The notes under the pieces are model-generated. The model had not been told where the DNA came from. It made no database searches and was given only the letters and a program-made list of their open reading frames with translations. A stretch of DNA of 46,387 nt from an uncultured Mycoplasmatota bacterium (GTDB lineage Bacteria; Bacillota_I; Bacilli_A; RF39; UBA660): the NCBI GenBank assembly GCA_946497375.1, contig CAMMKE010000003.1, positions 1 to 46,387 on the forward strand. The letters are read 5' to 3'. This document shows positions 16,877 to 24,306 of this stretch, one piece after another. Within the stretch, counting starts at the first letter, position 1, and each line of letters starts with the position of its first letter. The translations under genes were made by a program, and so were the position numbers.

Positions 16877-17954
16877 AAATGACTTAGATAAGACAATTTT
16901 AATGCCTAGTATTGCTAGTGAAATAAAAAAAGAAAAAAGAAAAGAGAAGAGGTTGGTTACTAAGGTAATAATCGCTTTGTTTATAATAGGAAGTTCTCTT
17001 TCTTTATTTCTTTTTTATGGACCGATAAGTGGCTTTCGTAACTTTTGGATAACTTCAGCGATGACTTCTATGTCTCATCAATATCTTGCTACTTGGTTTT
17101 ATAATGATGATGTTATTAATGAAGTGTTATCTAATAATCATATAATTGAAGTAGATGAAAATACTAATCCGGATTTAATTAATTTTAAAGATTATGATAC
17201 TAATGCTAAGATTTATAAAAATGAATATGAAAAACAAATTTTAACAAAAGACCCAGGAAATGATTTATATAAAGTTATTGAAGTTAGTGGTAGTGGCTAT
17301 CAAGGTTATTTAGTAGCGATATATGACCCGTCCCGTGTTTCTATTGCGACAACGGCTTATCTTGGTAAAAGAGGAGAAGCGATTACTACAGTTGCAAAAA
17401 GAGAAAATGCTATAATTGCCATTAACGCAGGTGGCTTTTATGACCCTGATTGGAATAGTAATGGTGCCCTACCTCATGGAACTGTCATTAAAGATGGAAA
17501 GATTGTAAGTGATTATGAAGATGCTAGAATGGGAGGAGGCTTTGTTGGCTTTACTAAAGATAATAAATTAGTACTTGGTAAGATGACTAAGGAAGAAGCA
17601 CTTGATATGGGGATGAGGGATGCCATTGAGTTTGGACCTTTCTTAATCGTAAATGGTAAGAGTAGTTTTGTTAAAGGTAATGGTGGTTGGGGTATTGCAC
17701 CTAGAACTGCTATTGGTCAAAGAGAAGATGGTATAGTCTTATTCTTAGTAATTAATGGACGTCTTGCCACATCTATTGGTGCTGATATGGGAGACTTAAC
17801 TGAGATAATGGAAAACTATGGTGCTGTTAATGCTGCTAATATGGATGGTGGAAGTTCTAGTGCTTTAGTTATAAATAATGAAATTATTAATACACCAGTT
17901 GCAGGTGGTGATAATGGTCTTAGAGATATACCAACATTTTGGATAGTTAAGTAA
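16869..17954 (+). CDS. Membrane-anchored phosphodiester glycosidase (NAGPA family)
   Basis: The 361-aa protein has a short cytoplasmic segment, one membrane helix (about 33-55) and an extracytoplasmic NAGPA domain. Family signatures are AIIAINAGGFYDP, HGTVIKDGKIVSD, APRTAIGQ and AANMDGGSSSALV. Family members cleave sugar phosphodiesters (GlcNAc-1-phosphodiester alpha-GlcNAcase); in Gram-positives a cell-wall glycopolymer is a plausible substrate. ATG 16833 is in frame, but ATG 16869 follows AGGAG (16854-16858) and gives the typical N-terminus. It ends in a terminator and is the last gene of the dockerin/cohesin operon. Confidence 0.88.
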   Translation: MNRNDLDKTILMPSIASEIKKEKRKEKRLVTKVIIALFIIGSSLSLFLFYGPISGFRNFWITSAMTSMSHQYLATWFYNDDVINEVLSNNHIIEVDENTNPDLINFKDYDTNAKIYKNEYEKQILTKDPGNDLYKVIEVSGSGYQGYLVAIYDPSRVSIATTAYLGKRGEAITTVAKRENAIIAINAGGFYDPDWNSNGALPHGTVIKDGKIVSDYEDARMGGGFVGFTKDNKLVLGKMTKEEALDMGMRDAIEFGPFLIVNGKSSFVKGNGGWGIAPRTAIGQREDGIVLFLVINGRLATSIGADMGDLTEIMENYGAVNAANMDGGSSSALVINNEIINTPVAGGDNGLRDIPTFWIVK

Positions 17955-17970
17955 ATTAACTATCCTTTAT
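17941..17970 (+). terminator. Terminator of the surface operon
   Basis: GGATAGTTAA (17941-17950) pairs perfectly with TTAACTATCC (17956-17965), followed by TTTAT. It overlaps the glycosidase stop and directly abuts the tRNA. Confidence 0.75.
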
Positions 17971-18057
17971 GCAGGAATGGTGGAATAGGTAGACACACTA
18001 TCTTGAGGGGGTAGTGATTAATTAATCGTGCGAGTTCAAATCTCGTTTCCTGCACCA
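17971..18057 (+). tRNA. tRNA-Leu (anticodon GAG)
   Basis: The acceptor stem GCAGGAA pairs with TTCCTGC and CCA is encoded. The anticodon stem CTATC/GGTAG encloses loop TTGAGGG, giving anticodon GAG (18005-18007) with U33 present. The long variable arm is the class II form expected of tRNA-Leu, and GAGTTCAAATC forms the T arm. It reads CUU/CUC codons. An accessory-looking stretch follows, but no copy of the tRNA 3' end was found downstream. Confidence 0.95.
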
Positions 18058-18098
18058 AATTTATAATATATAATAATCTTTAGAGGGTGGTAGTTTAT

Positions 18099-18818
18099 AT
18101 GACTGAAAAAATATCAGAAAGATATCAAAAAGCTTTAGTAACAGTAGCTATGGGCTTTAGGACTGAAGATGATATTAGGAAGAATGGTTTGCATAGGTTT
18201 ACAAAAGATGAACAAAGCTCTTTATTAGAATATGTTACTTCACTTTTTAATGAAAAAGGAAATGTACTTGTATTAAGAGTAAAGCAAAGTGGTTATCGTT
18301 CAGAACATATGAGTATTTCATCTAAAACGGATTTAGATAATTTTGTTAAAAATATTGTAAATATTTACGATAAGGATAATGAAGTTTGGGTAGTTTCAAG
18401 TTCATCTATAGAGTGCTGGAGAGGTAGGATTTATCTTTCTAATAATAATTTTAATGATACAATTGAAATGGCTTATAGTTGTGATGATCATATATTAGAT
18501 CACATAGATTCTTCATTAAAAGCACCATATGTGTGTTATAAAAAAGAAGGAAATAACTTTAAAGTTTCAAATACAAATTTAGATAATAACACTCTTCAAA
18601 TTACAGATGCTACCTTAAAAGATATTTTATATAGATATTCAGATAAATTTTGTGAAATAAAAGAAGATTTAGGCTTTATAGGTATAGATGGTATATCTTT
18701 AGATGTAAGAGTAAATAATGGTTATGATTTTCATGATTTTGATGTTTCATATGAAAATATAAAAAAAGTAATAGATTATTATTTACCTCAATTAGATAGT
18801 GTAAAAAAATACAAATAA
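18099..18818 (+). CDS. Unknown cytoplasmic protein, 239 aa
   Basis: I recognise no family. The protein is soluble, acidic and Asn/Asp/Ser-rich, with no membrane segment or signal peptide. A GTG at 18087 is in frame, but ATG 18099 follows AGAGGGTGG with normal spacing. It stands alone downstream of tRNA-Leu with a 317-bp gap after it, and is probably part of the accessory zone. Confidence 0.65.
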   Translation: MTEKISERYQKALVTVAMGFRTEDDIRKNGLHRFTKDEQSSLLEYVTSLFNEKGNVLVLRVKQSGYRSEHMSISSKTDLDNFVKNIVNIYDKDNEVWVVSSSSIECWRGRIYLSNNNFNDTIEMAYSCDDHILDHIDSSLKAPYVCYKKEGNNFKVSNTNLDNNTLQITDATLKDILYRYSDKFCEIKEDLGFIGIDGISLDVRVNNGYDFHDFDVSYENIKKVIDYYLPQLDSVKKYK

Positions 18819-18992
18819 CTACGATATTATATTTAAAAACTTGTCATACATAATTAATGTTATTATTTTTATTTCGCAAAATCAAAAAAAGTATTTTTGG
18901 AAAATAATGTATTATAAAATTATTATATGATTTTACTAACTATGATATATTATAAGATAATAGCGGTGGTGTATCTTTGGATTCCATCTGAG

Positions 18993-19027
18993 CAAGTTGG
19001 ATGCATCCAGCTTGTTTATTTTATTTT
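18993..19027 (+). terminator. Terminator-like hairpin
   Basis: CAAGTTGG (18993-19000) pairs with CCAGCTTG (19007-19014, one G-U) around ATGCAT, followed by TTTATTTTATTTT. It lies about 110 bp upstream of the AlbA_2-type gene, so it ends an upstream transcript or acts as a leader attenuator. Confidence 0.5.
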
Positions 19028-19055
19028 AGGTTTTATGACAAAAGTTGCTGAAAAA

Positions 19056-19087
19056 TGGTCGAAAAGTGGTCGAAAAGTGGTCGAAAG
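19056..19087 (+). repeat. 11-bp tandem repeat, three near-exact copies
   Basis: TGGTCGAAAAG occurs at 19056 and 19067, and almost completely at 19078. An 11-bp period shifts the reading frame each time, so it does not make a simple peptide repeat. Confidence 0.7.
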
Positions 19088-19135
19088 AGTTGATAATGTT
19101 TTAAACTTTGTATATAATAATGTTAGGTGATGATA

Positions 19136-20440
19136 ATGTATAATGAAGATCAAAAAACAGAATTAAAAGTTGAGCTTACAAAAGATATAAAGAAAGAAAT
19201 TGTTGCCTTTGCCAATACAAATGATGGTACTATTTATATTGGTATTGATGATGATGGAAGGATTGTAGGGTTAACAGATGCTGAAAAAGATTTAGAGGCT
19301 TTAAGCGGTATGATAAGAGAAGGAATCAAATCTGATTTAACGCTTTATACTAAAATTTATATTGAAAAAATTAATAATAAAGATATAATTGTAGTTAAAG
19401 TTAGTGAGGCACCTAATAAACCTTATTATTTATCTGATAAAGGATTAAAATCTTCAGGTGTTTATTTAAGACATGGAAATGTATCTGTACAAGCAAGTGA
19501 GGAAGTTATTAAAAAAATGCTAGTAGAAAGCAATAGTAATTCTTTTGAAAGCAATATTTCAAAAGAACAAAATCTTCATTTTGATTATTTAAAAGGCCTT
19601 TTTAAACAACATAATTTAGAAATTAATGATAATAAATTTAAAGCATTAAATATTATTGATTTAAATAATAGATATACTAATTTAGGATTGCTTTTATCAG
19701 ATGAATGTCCATATTCAATAAAATGTGCAATTTTTAATGGTAAAAATAAGCTTGAATTTAAAGATAGAAAAGAATTTACTGGCTCAGTTTTAAAGCAAGC
19801 CAATGAAGCTTTTGAATATTTAAATCTATTTAATAGAATTAAAGGAAAAATTGTAGGACTTGAGAGGGTTGATACAAGAGACTATCCAGAATATGCACTT
19901 AGAGAAGCATTATTGAATGCTATTATACATAGAGATTATAATTTTACAGGCAGTATATTAATATCATTATTTGATGACCGCTTTGAAATTACTTCTTTAG
20001 GTGGATTAGTTAAGGGGTTAAATATGGCGGACTTATATTGCGGTGTATCTGAGTCTCGTAATCCAAATTTAGCTAATGTTTTTTATAGATTAAAATATGT
20101 TGAAAGCTTTGGTACAGGAATAGAAAGGATATTTGAATCGTATGAAAATTATGATAAGAAACCATTATTATTAAATACTGAAAATACATTTAAGGTAGTT
20201 TTATATAATGTTAATTATATAGATGATAATAGTGAAAAAAAGTTACCTTCAAATTTAACACAAGAAGAACAAATTATTGAATATTTAAAGAAAAATGAAA
20301 AAGTTAATCGTAAAATTGTGGAAGCTTTACTAAATATATCTAAAACGAGAGCTAATAATATTTTGAATAAGATGGTGGATGACGAAATTTTGGTTAGAAT
20401 TAATAGTGGTAGAAATGTATCATATATATTAAAGAAATAA
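19136..20440 (+). CDS. AlbA_2 domain/HATPase_c_4 putative transcriptional regulator
   Basis: The ~434-aa protein starts with an AlbA_2-type (schlafen-like) domain, including IVAFANTNDGTIYIGIDDDG near residue 28. A central ATP-binding GHKL-like HATPase_c_4 region follows (EALLNAIIHRDYN, then FEITSLGG and FGTGIERI). A C-terminal winged helix-turn-helix (EEQIIEYLKKNEKVNRKIVE to the end) completes it. Such RecG-related putative regulators are common in gut Firmicutes and usually lack a known target. GTG 19127, ATG 19130 and ATG 19136 are in frame; I favour 19136, though the exact start is uncertain. A second such gene lies at 29777. Confidence 0.82.
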   Translation: MYNEDQKTELKVELTKDIKKEIVAFANTNDGTIYIGIDDDGRIVGLTDAEKDLEALSGMIREGIKSDLTLYTKIYIEKINNKDIIVVKVSEAPNKPYYLSDKGLKSSGVYLRHGNVSVQASEEVIKKMLVESNSNSFESNISKEQNLHFDYLKGLFKQHNLEINDNKFKALNIIDLNNRYTNLGLLLSDECPYSIKCAIFNGKNKLEFKDRKEFTGSVLKQANEAFEYLNLFNRIKGKIVGLERVDTRDYPEYALREALLNAIIHRDYNFTGSILISLFDDRFEITSLGGLVKGLNMADLYCGVSESRNPNLANVFYRLKYVESFGTGIERIFESYENYDKKPLLLNTENTFKVVLYNVNYIDDNSEKKLPSNLTQEEQIIEYLKKNEKVNRKIVEALLNISKTRANNILNKMVDDEILVRINSGRNVSYILKK

Positions 20441-20503
20441 TATAACTATTTTCAAAGCCTTGCAATTTTATGATAGATAATGTATATTATATGTCGAGAC
20501 GTG

Positions 20504-20535
20504 CCTAGGAAACTTTAGAAGCCCTAGGTCTTTTT
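20504..20535 (+). terminator. Probable terminator
   Basis: CCTAGG (20504-20509) and CCTAGG (20523-20528) form the core of a stem, with TCTTTTTC immediately after. It lies between the AlbA_2-type gene and the polymerase promoter. Confidence 0.5.
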
Positions 20536-20587
20536 CAATTTAAAGATATTTTGTTAATTTTTTCCATTTAACTAAAACCGCTTTTCA

Positions 20588-20601
20588 CGAATAAATGTTC
20601 G
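20588..20601 (+). promoter_or_regulatory. LexA/DinR-like SOS box in polymerase promoter
   Basis: CGAATAAATGTTCG matches the Gram-positive SOS box CGAACRNRYGTTYG at 13 of 14 positions and is embedded in the palindrome CACGAA...TTCGTG. An extended -10 (TGATAAAAT, 20602-20610) follows immediately, so a bound repressor would cover the promoter. The gene downstream is a translesion polymerase, a classic SOS target. Confidence 0.8.
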
Positions 20602-20626
20602 TGATAAAATAATATTGGTGAGTTAA

Positions 20627-22114
20627 ATGGAAAAGATATATTGCTGTATTGATTTAAAGAGTTTTTATGCATCGGTAGAATGTGTTGAAAGAGGACTTAA
20701 TCCTTTGAAAACTAATCTTGTTGTTGCCGATAAATCTAGGACAGAAAAGACGATATGTTTAGCGGTAAGTCCAGCGTTGAAGCAGTATGGTATAGGAGGA
20801 AGAGCAAGACTTTTTGAAGTTTTAAGTAAAGTGAAAGAGATTAATAAAATGAGAAGAAAATCTAATGACTATAAAAAGTTTAGTGGTAAAGCAGTTAATG
20901 ATGATATCTTAAAGAAAGATAAGACTAAAGAACTTGATTTAATTATCGCTCCTCCTAGAATGGCTCATTATATTGATTATTCTGCTAATATTTATAATAT
21001 CTATTTAAAGTACATTGCTAAAGAAGATATATTTGTCTATTCCATTGATGAAGTTTTTATGGATATAACTAATTACTTAAAATACTATAAACTATCTCCT
21101 AAAGCCTTAATTACAAAAATAATTAAAGATGTTTATGATACAACAGGTATTACAGCGACTGCTGGAATTGGTACTAACTTATTTCTTGCTAAAGTTGCTA
21201 TGGATGTAGTAGCAAAACATACTGAAGCTAATATTTTTGGAGTAAGAATTGCCGAACTTAATGAAATGTCTTATAGAAAAATGTTATGGAATCATTTACC
21301 TATTACAGATATTTGGCGAGTAGGTAAGGGTATTTCTAAAAAATTGGAGAAGTATGGTATGTATACAATGGGTGATGTTGCAAGATGTTCTATTAACAAT
21401 GAAGACTTACTATATAAATTATTTGGAGTAAATGCTGAACTTTTAATAGACCATGCTTGGGGTTATGAGCCTTGTACAATAGAGTCTATTAAAAACTATA
21501 AGCCACTTGCTAAAAGTATCAGTAGCGGACAAGTTTTACAAAGCCCATATTCATATGATAAAGCTAAGTTAATAGTAAGAGAAATGGCAGAGTTGCTTGC
21601 ATTAGACCTTGTCTCTAAAAAATTAGTAGCAGAACAGTTAGTATTAACTATTGGTTATGATATAGAAAATGTTACTGATGATTATAATGGGAGTGTTACA
21701 ATAGATTATTATGGACGTGCTATACCCAAACACGCTCATGGTACTATTAATTTAGATTATAAAACATCATCATCTAAAATAATTACGGAAGCGATGATTA
21801 AACTATATGATAGGATTATAAATCCTAAACTATCTGTTAGAAGAGTTACTATGGCTGCTACAAAGCTAGCAAGTGAAGAGGAAGAAAAAGGTAAAGTTAG
21901 ATATAGACAGTTAGATTTGTTTTCTAGTCTAGATGATGAAAATAATAAGTTAGATTATGATAGAGAAGTCTTAAAGGAAGAAAATAATCTTCAAAATGCT
22001 ATGTTAAAGATAAAAGAAAAGTATGGGAAAAATGCTATTTTAAAAGGTATGGATTTAGAAGATGGGGCAACAACAAGGGATAGAAATAGGCAGATAGGGG
22101 GCCATCATGAATAA
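20627..22114 (+). CDS. Y-family DNA polymerase (UvrX/UmuC-like)
   Basis: Error-prone translesion polymerase, 495 aa, rather longer than DinB. Motifs are CIDLKSFYASVEC at residue ~7 (first catalytic Asp), YSIDEVFMDIT near 139 (Asp-Glu) and ATAGIGTNLFLAK (fingers/palm). A thumb and little-finger domain follow, and QLDLF near the C-terminus is a beta-clamp binding motif. The form and the YolD-like gene overlapping its 3' end by 8 bp fit the UvrX branch found on phages, plasmids and chromosomal islands of Bacilli. GGTGAG precedes ATG 20627. An SOS box sits in its promoter. Confidence 0.93.
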   Translation: MEKIYCCIDLKSFYASVECVERGLNPLKTNLVVADKSRTEKTICLAVSPALKQYGIGGRARLFEVLSKVKEINKMRRKSNDYKKFSGKAVNDDILKKDKTKELDLIIAPPRMAHYIDYSANIYNIYLKYIAKEDIFVYSIDEVFMDITNYLKYYKLSPKALITKIIKDVYDTTGITATAGIGTNLFLAKVAMDVVAKHTEANIFGVRIAELNEMSYRKMLWNHLPITDIWRVGKGISKKLEKYGMYTMGDVARCSINNEDLLYKLFGVNAELLIDHAWGYEPCTIESIKNYKPLAKSISSGQVLQSPYSYDKAKLIVREMAELLALDLVSKKLVAEQLVLTIGYDIENVTDDYNGSVTIDYYGRAIPKHAHGTINLDYKTSSSKIITEAMIKLYDRIINPKLSVRRVTMAATKLASEEEEKGKVRYRQLDLFSSLDDENNKLDYDREVLKEENNLQNAMLKIKEKYGKNAILKGMDLEDGATTRDRNRQIGGHHE

Positions 22115-22505
22115 GTATGATGATATTATTAATATGCCTCACCACGTATCTAAAATAAGAAAGCCTATGTCTTTACAAAATAGGTCAGCCCAGTTCGCAC
22201 CTTTTTCAGCTTTAACAGGGTATGATGAAAAGATTAAAGAAATTGCAAGAGAAACCTCTAGAAAAATAGAACTAGATGAGGGGATAAAATTAATGCTAAA
22301 CGAGAGGTTGCGTCTTATAAAAAATGATATTAAACTAAGACCTAAAGTAACAATTACTTACTTTGTTAGAGATAATAAGAAAAGAGGAGGACATTATAAG
22401 ACTATAACTTTAAATGTTAAAGTAGTTGATGAAGTGTATAAAAGAATAATTTTAATAGATAATACTATAATATCTTTTGATAATATAATAGATATTAAGC
22501 TTTAA
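22107..22505 (+). CDS. YolD-like protein
   Basis: The 132-aa protein carries the YolD signature SLQNRSAQFAPFSALTGYDE near residue 22. YolD-like proteins are encoded next to UvrX-type polymerases and are thought to act with them in SOS mutagenesis, perhaps as a UmuD-like accessory; the mechanism is not settled. The 8-bp overlap with the polymerase stop indicates translational coupling. Confidence 0.87.
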   Translation: MNKYDDIINMPHHVSKIRKPMSLQNRSAQFAPFSALTGYDEKIKEIARETSRKIELDEGIKLMLNERLRLIKNDIKLRPKVTITYFVRDNKKRGGHYKTITLNVKVVDEVYKRIILIDNTIISFDNIIDIKL

Positions 22506-22511
22506 TTATGT

Positions 22512-22540
22512 TTGACAAACGTATGGTAAAGTGTTAATAT
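22512..22540 (+). promoter_or_regulatory. Sigma-A promoter
   Basis: TTGACA (22512-22517), a 17-bp spacer and TAATAT (22535-22540) make a strong promoter for the gene at 22591. The spacer contains a weak LexA-like sequence (CAAACGTATGGTAA, about 10 of 14), which I would not rely on. Confidence 0.72.
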
Positions 22541-22590
22541 AAAGCCCATTAAGAAACAATATAGATAGTTAGAGAGGAATGATAATTAAT

Positions 22591-23379
22591 ATGGAGATTT
22601 TAGTTATATGGTTAGGAACTGTAATAGCAAGTTTTGGTATGGAAATATCACATACATTAAGAATTTTTAAAGATATTGCCGATGCAGGATATAAGTGTGA
22701 TTTAAAGAGAGTAAATGAATTATCTGAACATTTTAGTCCTGATTCTTCAAAGAAAACTCTTATTTCACTGTTAGTTATAGGATATAATATTTTCTATGTA
22801 TTTGATGAAGTAAATAAGTATAATAATGCTAGACCAATGTTTTTAAGTCAATTAGATGTAGCTGGTGTTTTAGAAGAAATGACTGATGAAGAGAAAAAAG
22901 AGTATTTAAAAGAGCCTACTGGTCTTAATGCTATCAAAATTCAAATTAAATCAGAGAGTAAAAAGAAAGATGTTCATACTTTTGTGATAAAAAATAAGAA
23001 TGAAAAAGGAAAGATTTTTTATAAATTTAATGATACTTATGATGATGTTACTGTATTAAAGGCGACAGGTACATTATCTAGATTAACTGAAGAAGAGCAA
23101 AAAAAGATAGTAATGGATTCTTGGAAGGAATTTGTAACTAGTGGTGTAGAACAATATGGTGGTGAAGAAGAGTTTATAAAAGCTTTAAAGAGTGACAGTA
23201 ATTTACATATAGAGAAAAAAGAAGAAAGTAAGCCTTCATCTTTATCAGAATTAGATATTAGTGAGCAGAAGCAAGCTTTAGAGGAATTTAAAAAAGAACT
23301 ATTAACTGGGCAAGAAGTAACGGAAGCTTCTTATGAAGAAAAAGAACCAACTTTGATAAAAAGAAAAAAGAATAATTAG
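22591..23379 (+). CDS. Unknown protein with two N-terminal hydrophobic segments
   Basis: The 262-aa protein has hydrophobic stretches at about 2-20 and 57-75, then a long charged cytoplasmic-type region ending in a Lys/Glu-rich tail. No family recognised. The start at ATG 22591 fits AGAGGA better than ATG 22579, which touches that site. It has its own promoter and terminator, and lies between the SOS polymerase pair and the toxin-antitoxin system. Confidence 0.68.
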   Translation: MEILVIWLGTVIASFGMEISHTLRIFKDIADAGYKCDLKRVNELSEHFSPDSSKKTLISLLVIGYNIFYVFDEVNKYNNARPMFLSQLDVAGVLEEMTDEEKKEYLKEPTGLNAIKIQIKSESKKKDVHTFVIKNKNEKGKIFYKFNDTYDDVTVLKATGTLSRLTEEEQKKIVMDSWKEFVTSGVEQYGGEEEFIKALKSDSNLHIEKKEESKPSSLSELDISEQKQALEEFKKELLTGQEVTEASYEEKEPTLIKRKKNN

Positions 23380-23398
23380 AGTTTTTTTGAACTATAAG

Positions 23399-23432
23399 CT
23401 TCATCATTTATGGTGAAGTTTTTATTATATTT
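23399..23432 (+). terminator. Terminator, near-twin of the antitoxin terminator
   Basis: CTTCATCA (23399-23406) pairs with TGGTGAAG (23411-23418, one G-U), followed by TTTTT and a second T-run. The same hairpin with a slightly different loop recurs at 23637, on the other side of the antitoxin RNA. Confidence 0.75.
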
Positions 23433-23467
23433 TTTTAAGATATGTATATACTATTATTGTATACTAG

Positions 23468-23496
23468 TTGACATTTTTAGAAAAAGATAGTATATT
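23468..23496 (+). promoter_or_regulatory. Promoter of the type III antitoxin RNA
   Basis: TTGACA (23468-23473) and TATATT (23491-23496) are separated by exactly 17 bp. Strength is expected to be high, as needed for an RNA that must exceed its toxin. Transcription should begin near 23503. Confidence 0.82.
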
Positions 23497-23502
23497 TATA
23501 TC

Positions 23503-23635
23503 ACAGATGAGATTGCTCATCATGGAAATGTTTTTCGCTTCTGGATGGTGCGATTAATAAATGATTCCAGTCGACAATGTTTTTCGCTTCCAGGTGGTGC
23601 GACTAATAAATGATCCTGGTTGAAAATGTTAAAAG
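23503..23635 (+). ncRNA. cptI: Type III antitoxin RNA (CptI-like), two 49-nt pseudoknot repeats
   Basis: Two tandem 49-nt units (23527-23575 and 23576-23624) share AATGTTTTTCGCTTC and GTGCGA(T/C)TAATAAATGAT. Each can fold as an H-type pseudoknot. Stem 1 is TCGC with GCGA (23535-23538/23550-23553; 23584-23587/23599-23602). Stem 2 is CTGGA with TCCAG (23541-23545/23566-23570) in unit 1 and CCAGG with CCTGG (23590-23594/23615-23619) in unit 2. Three of five stem-2 pairs change on both sides, so pairing is conserved while sequence is not. A 5' hairpin GATGAG/CTCATC precedes unit 1. Promoter, repeats, terminator, toxin is the standard type III TA order; the RNA would bind and neutralise the toxin. 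Confidence 0.87.
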
Positions 23636-23636
23636 A

Positions 23637-23666
23637 CTTCATCATTTTTGGTGAAGTTTTTGTTTT
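23637..23666 (+). terminator. Attenuating terminator between antitoxin RNA and toxin gene
   Basis: CTTCATCA...GGTGAAG hairpin followed by TTTTTGTTTTATAT. Type III TA loci keep a leaky terminator here so that antitoxin RNA greatly exceeds toxin mRNA. Confidence 0.78.
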
Positions 23667-23691
23667 ATATATAAAAAAACAAATTTATATA

Positions 23692-23721
23692 TTGACGAAC
23701 ATAAGTATAATTTAGTATATT
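23692..23721 (+). promoter_or_regulatory. Possible second promoter directly before toxin gene
   Basis: TTGACG (23692-23697), an 18-bp spacer and TATATT (23716-23721). If active, it would give the toxin transcription independent of readthrough. It overlaps CGAACATAAGTATA, a partial (about 11 of 14) SOS-box match. Confidence 0.4.
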
Positions 23722-23762
23722 TAAATTACATATCATATTTGTTGTTTGGGGGTGCTTGTAAA

Positions 23763-24230
23763 ATGAAAGTTAAAACAGGATATTTATATCATATTAAAGA
23801 TGTATACTTTGATGTTGTAAATGATGATAATTTGATGCAAAATCATGAAAGAGGAAAGAAACGACCAACATATTTTACAATTAAAGATAAAAATATACTA
23901 TGGTTTATTCCTATAAGTTCTAAAGTGGAAAAGTATCAAAAAATAATTGATAAGAAAATAAAAAAATATGGTTTTTGTAATACGATAATAATTAGAAAAA
24001 TTGCTGGTAGAGATTCTGCTATTTTATTGCAAAATGCTTTTCCTACTATAGAAAAATATATTGACCATGTACATACTGTTGATGGAGTACCTTTAAAGGT
24101 TTCTACTGATTTACAAACAGAAATCAAAAGTATGTTTAAAAATATGTTAGGTTTGAAAAAGAGAGGAACTAATTTATTCTTTGCTAATATAGATAGTTTA
24201 GTGGAAAAAATGTTAAAAGAAAGTAAATAG
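23763..24230 (+). CDS. cptN: Type III toxin-antitoxin endoribonuclease toxin (CptN-like)
   Basis: Predicted RNase that cuts its own repeat RNA into antitoxin units and cellular mRNA when free, 155 aa, the usual size. The opening VKTGYLYHIKDVYFD, then RPTYFTIKDKN, ILWFIPISSKVEKY and KYIDHVHTVDGVP, fits the CptN branch of ToxN/CptN/TenpN toxins as I know it. ATG 23763 follows GGGGG (23748-23752); in-frame upstream TTG codons give an unlikely leader peptide. The adjacent pseudoknot repeat RNA independently supports the assignment. Expected roles are phage abortive infection or stabilising the region. Confidence 0.87.
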   Translation: MKVKTGYLYHIKDVYFDVVNDDNLMQNHERGKKRPTYFTIKDKNILWFIPISSKVEKYQKIIDKKIKKYGFCNTIIIRKIAGRDSAILLQNAFPTIEKYIDHVHTVDGVPLKVSTDLQTEIKSMFKNMLGLKKRGTNLFFANIDSLVEKMLKESK

Positions 24231-24306
24231 ATATTATAAGTTTTATATTATTAATAATTTTGGTTAGTATTTTATTAGTTAAGATATTATAGAGAGGAGA
24301 TATTTT

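Larger units (their letters stand above)
18819..19135. other. 317-bp intergenic region, probable gene remnant
   Basis: No convincing gene. A 67-codon open frame (18927-19130) lacks a ribosome binding site. Its second half reads KVAEKWSKSGRKVVERV across an 11-bp repeat, which resembles linker repeats in AlbA_2-type proteins and may be a decayed tail. The region also holds a terminator-like hairpin (18993-19027). Confidence 0.45.

Noticed and set aside
17971..18057. tRNA-Leu as island attachment site
   Set aside because: I looked for a second copy of the tRNA 3' end downstream and found none, and no integrase gene is present. Only the gene content is island-like.
18927..19130. 67-codon gene upstream of the AlbA_2-type regulator
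   Set aside because: It has no ribosome binding site, spans a terminator-like hairpin and an 11-bp repeat, and its first half is not protein-like. It is better read as intergenic DNA or a remnant.
23527..23624. Tandem riboswitch
   Set aside because: The two units match no riboswitch core known to me, and the promoter-repeats-terminator-toxin order fits a type III antitoxin much better.
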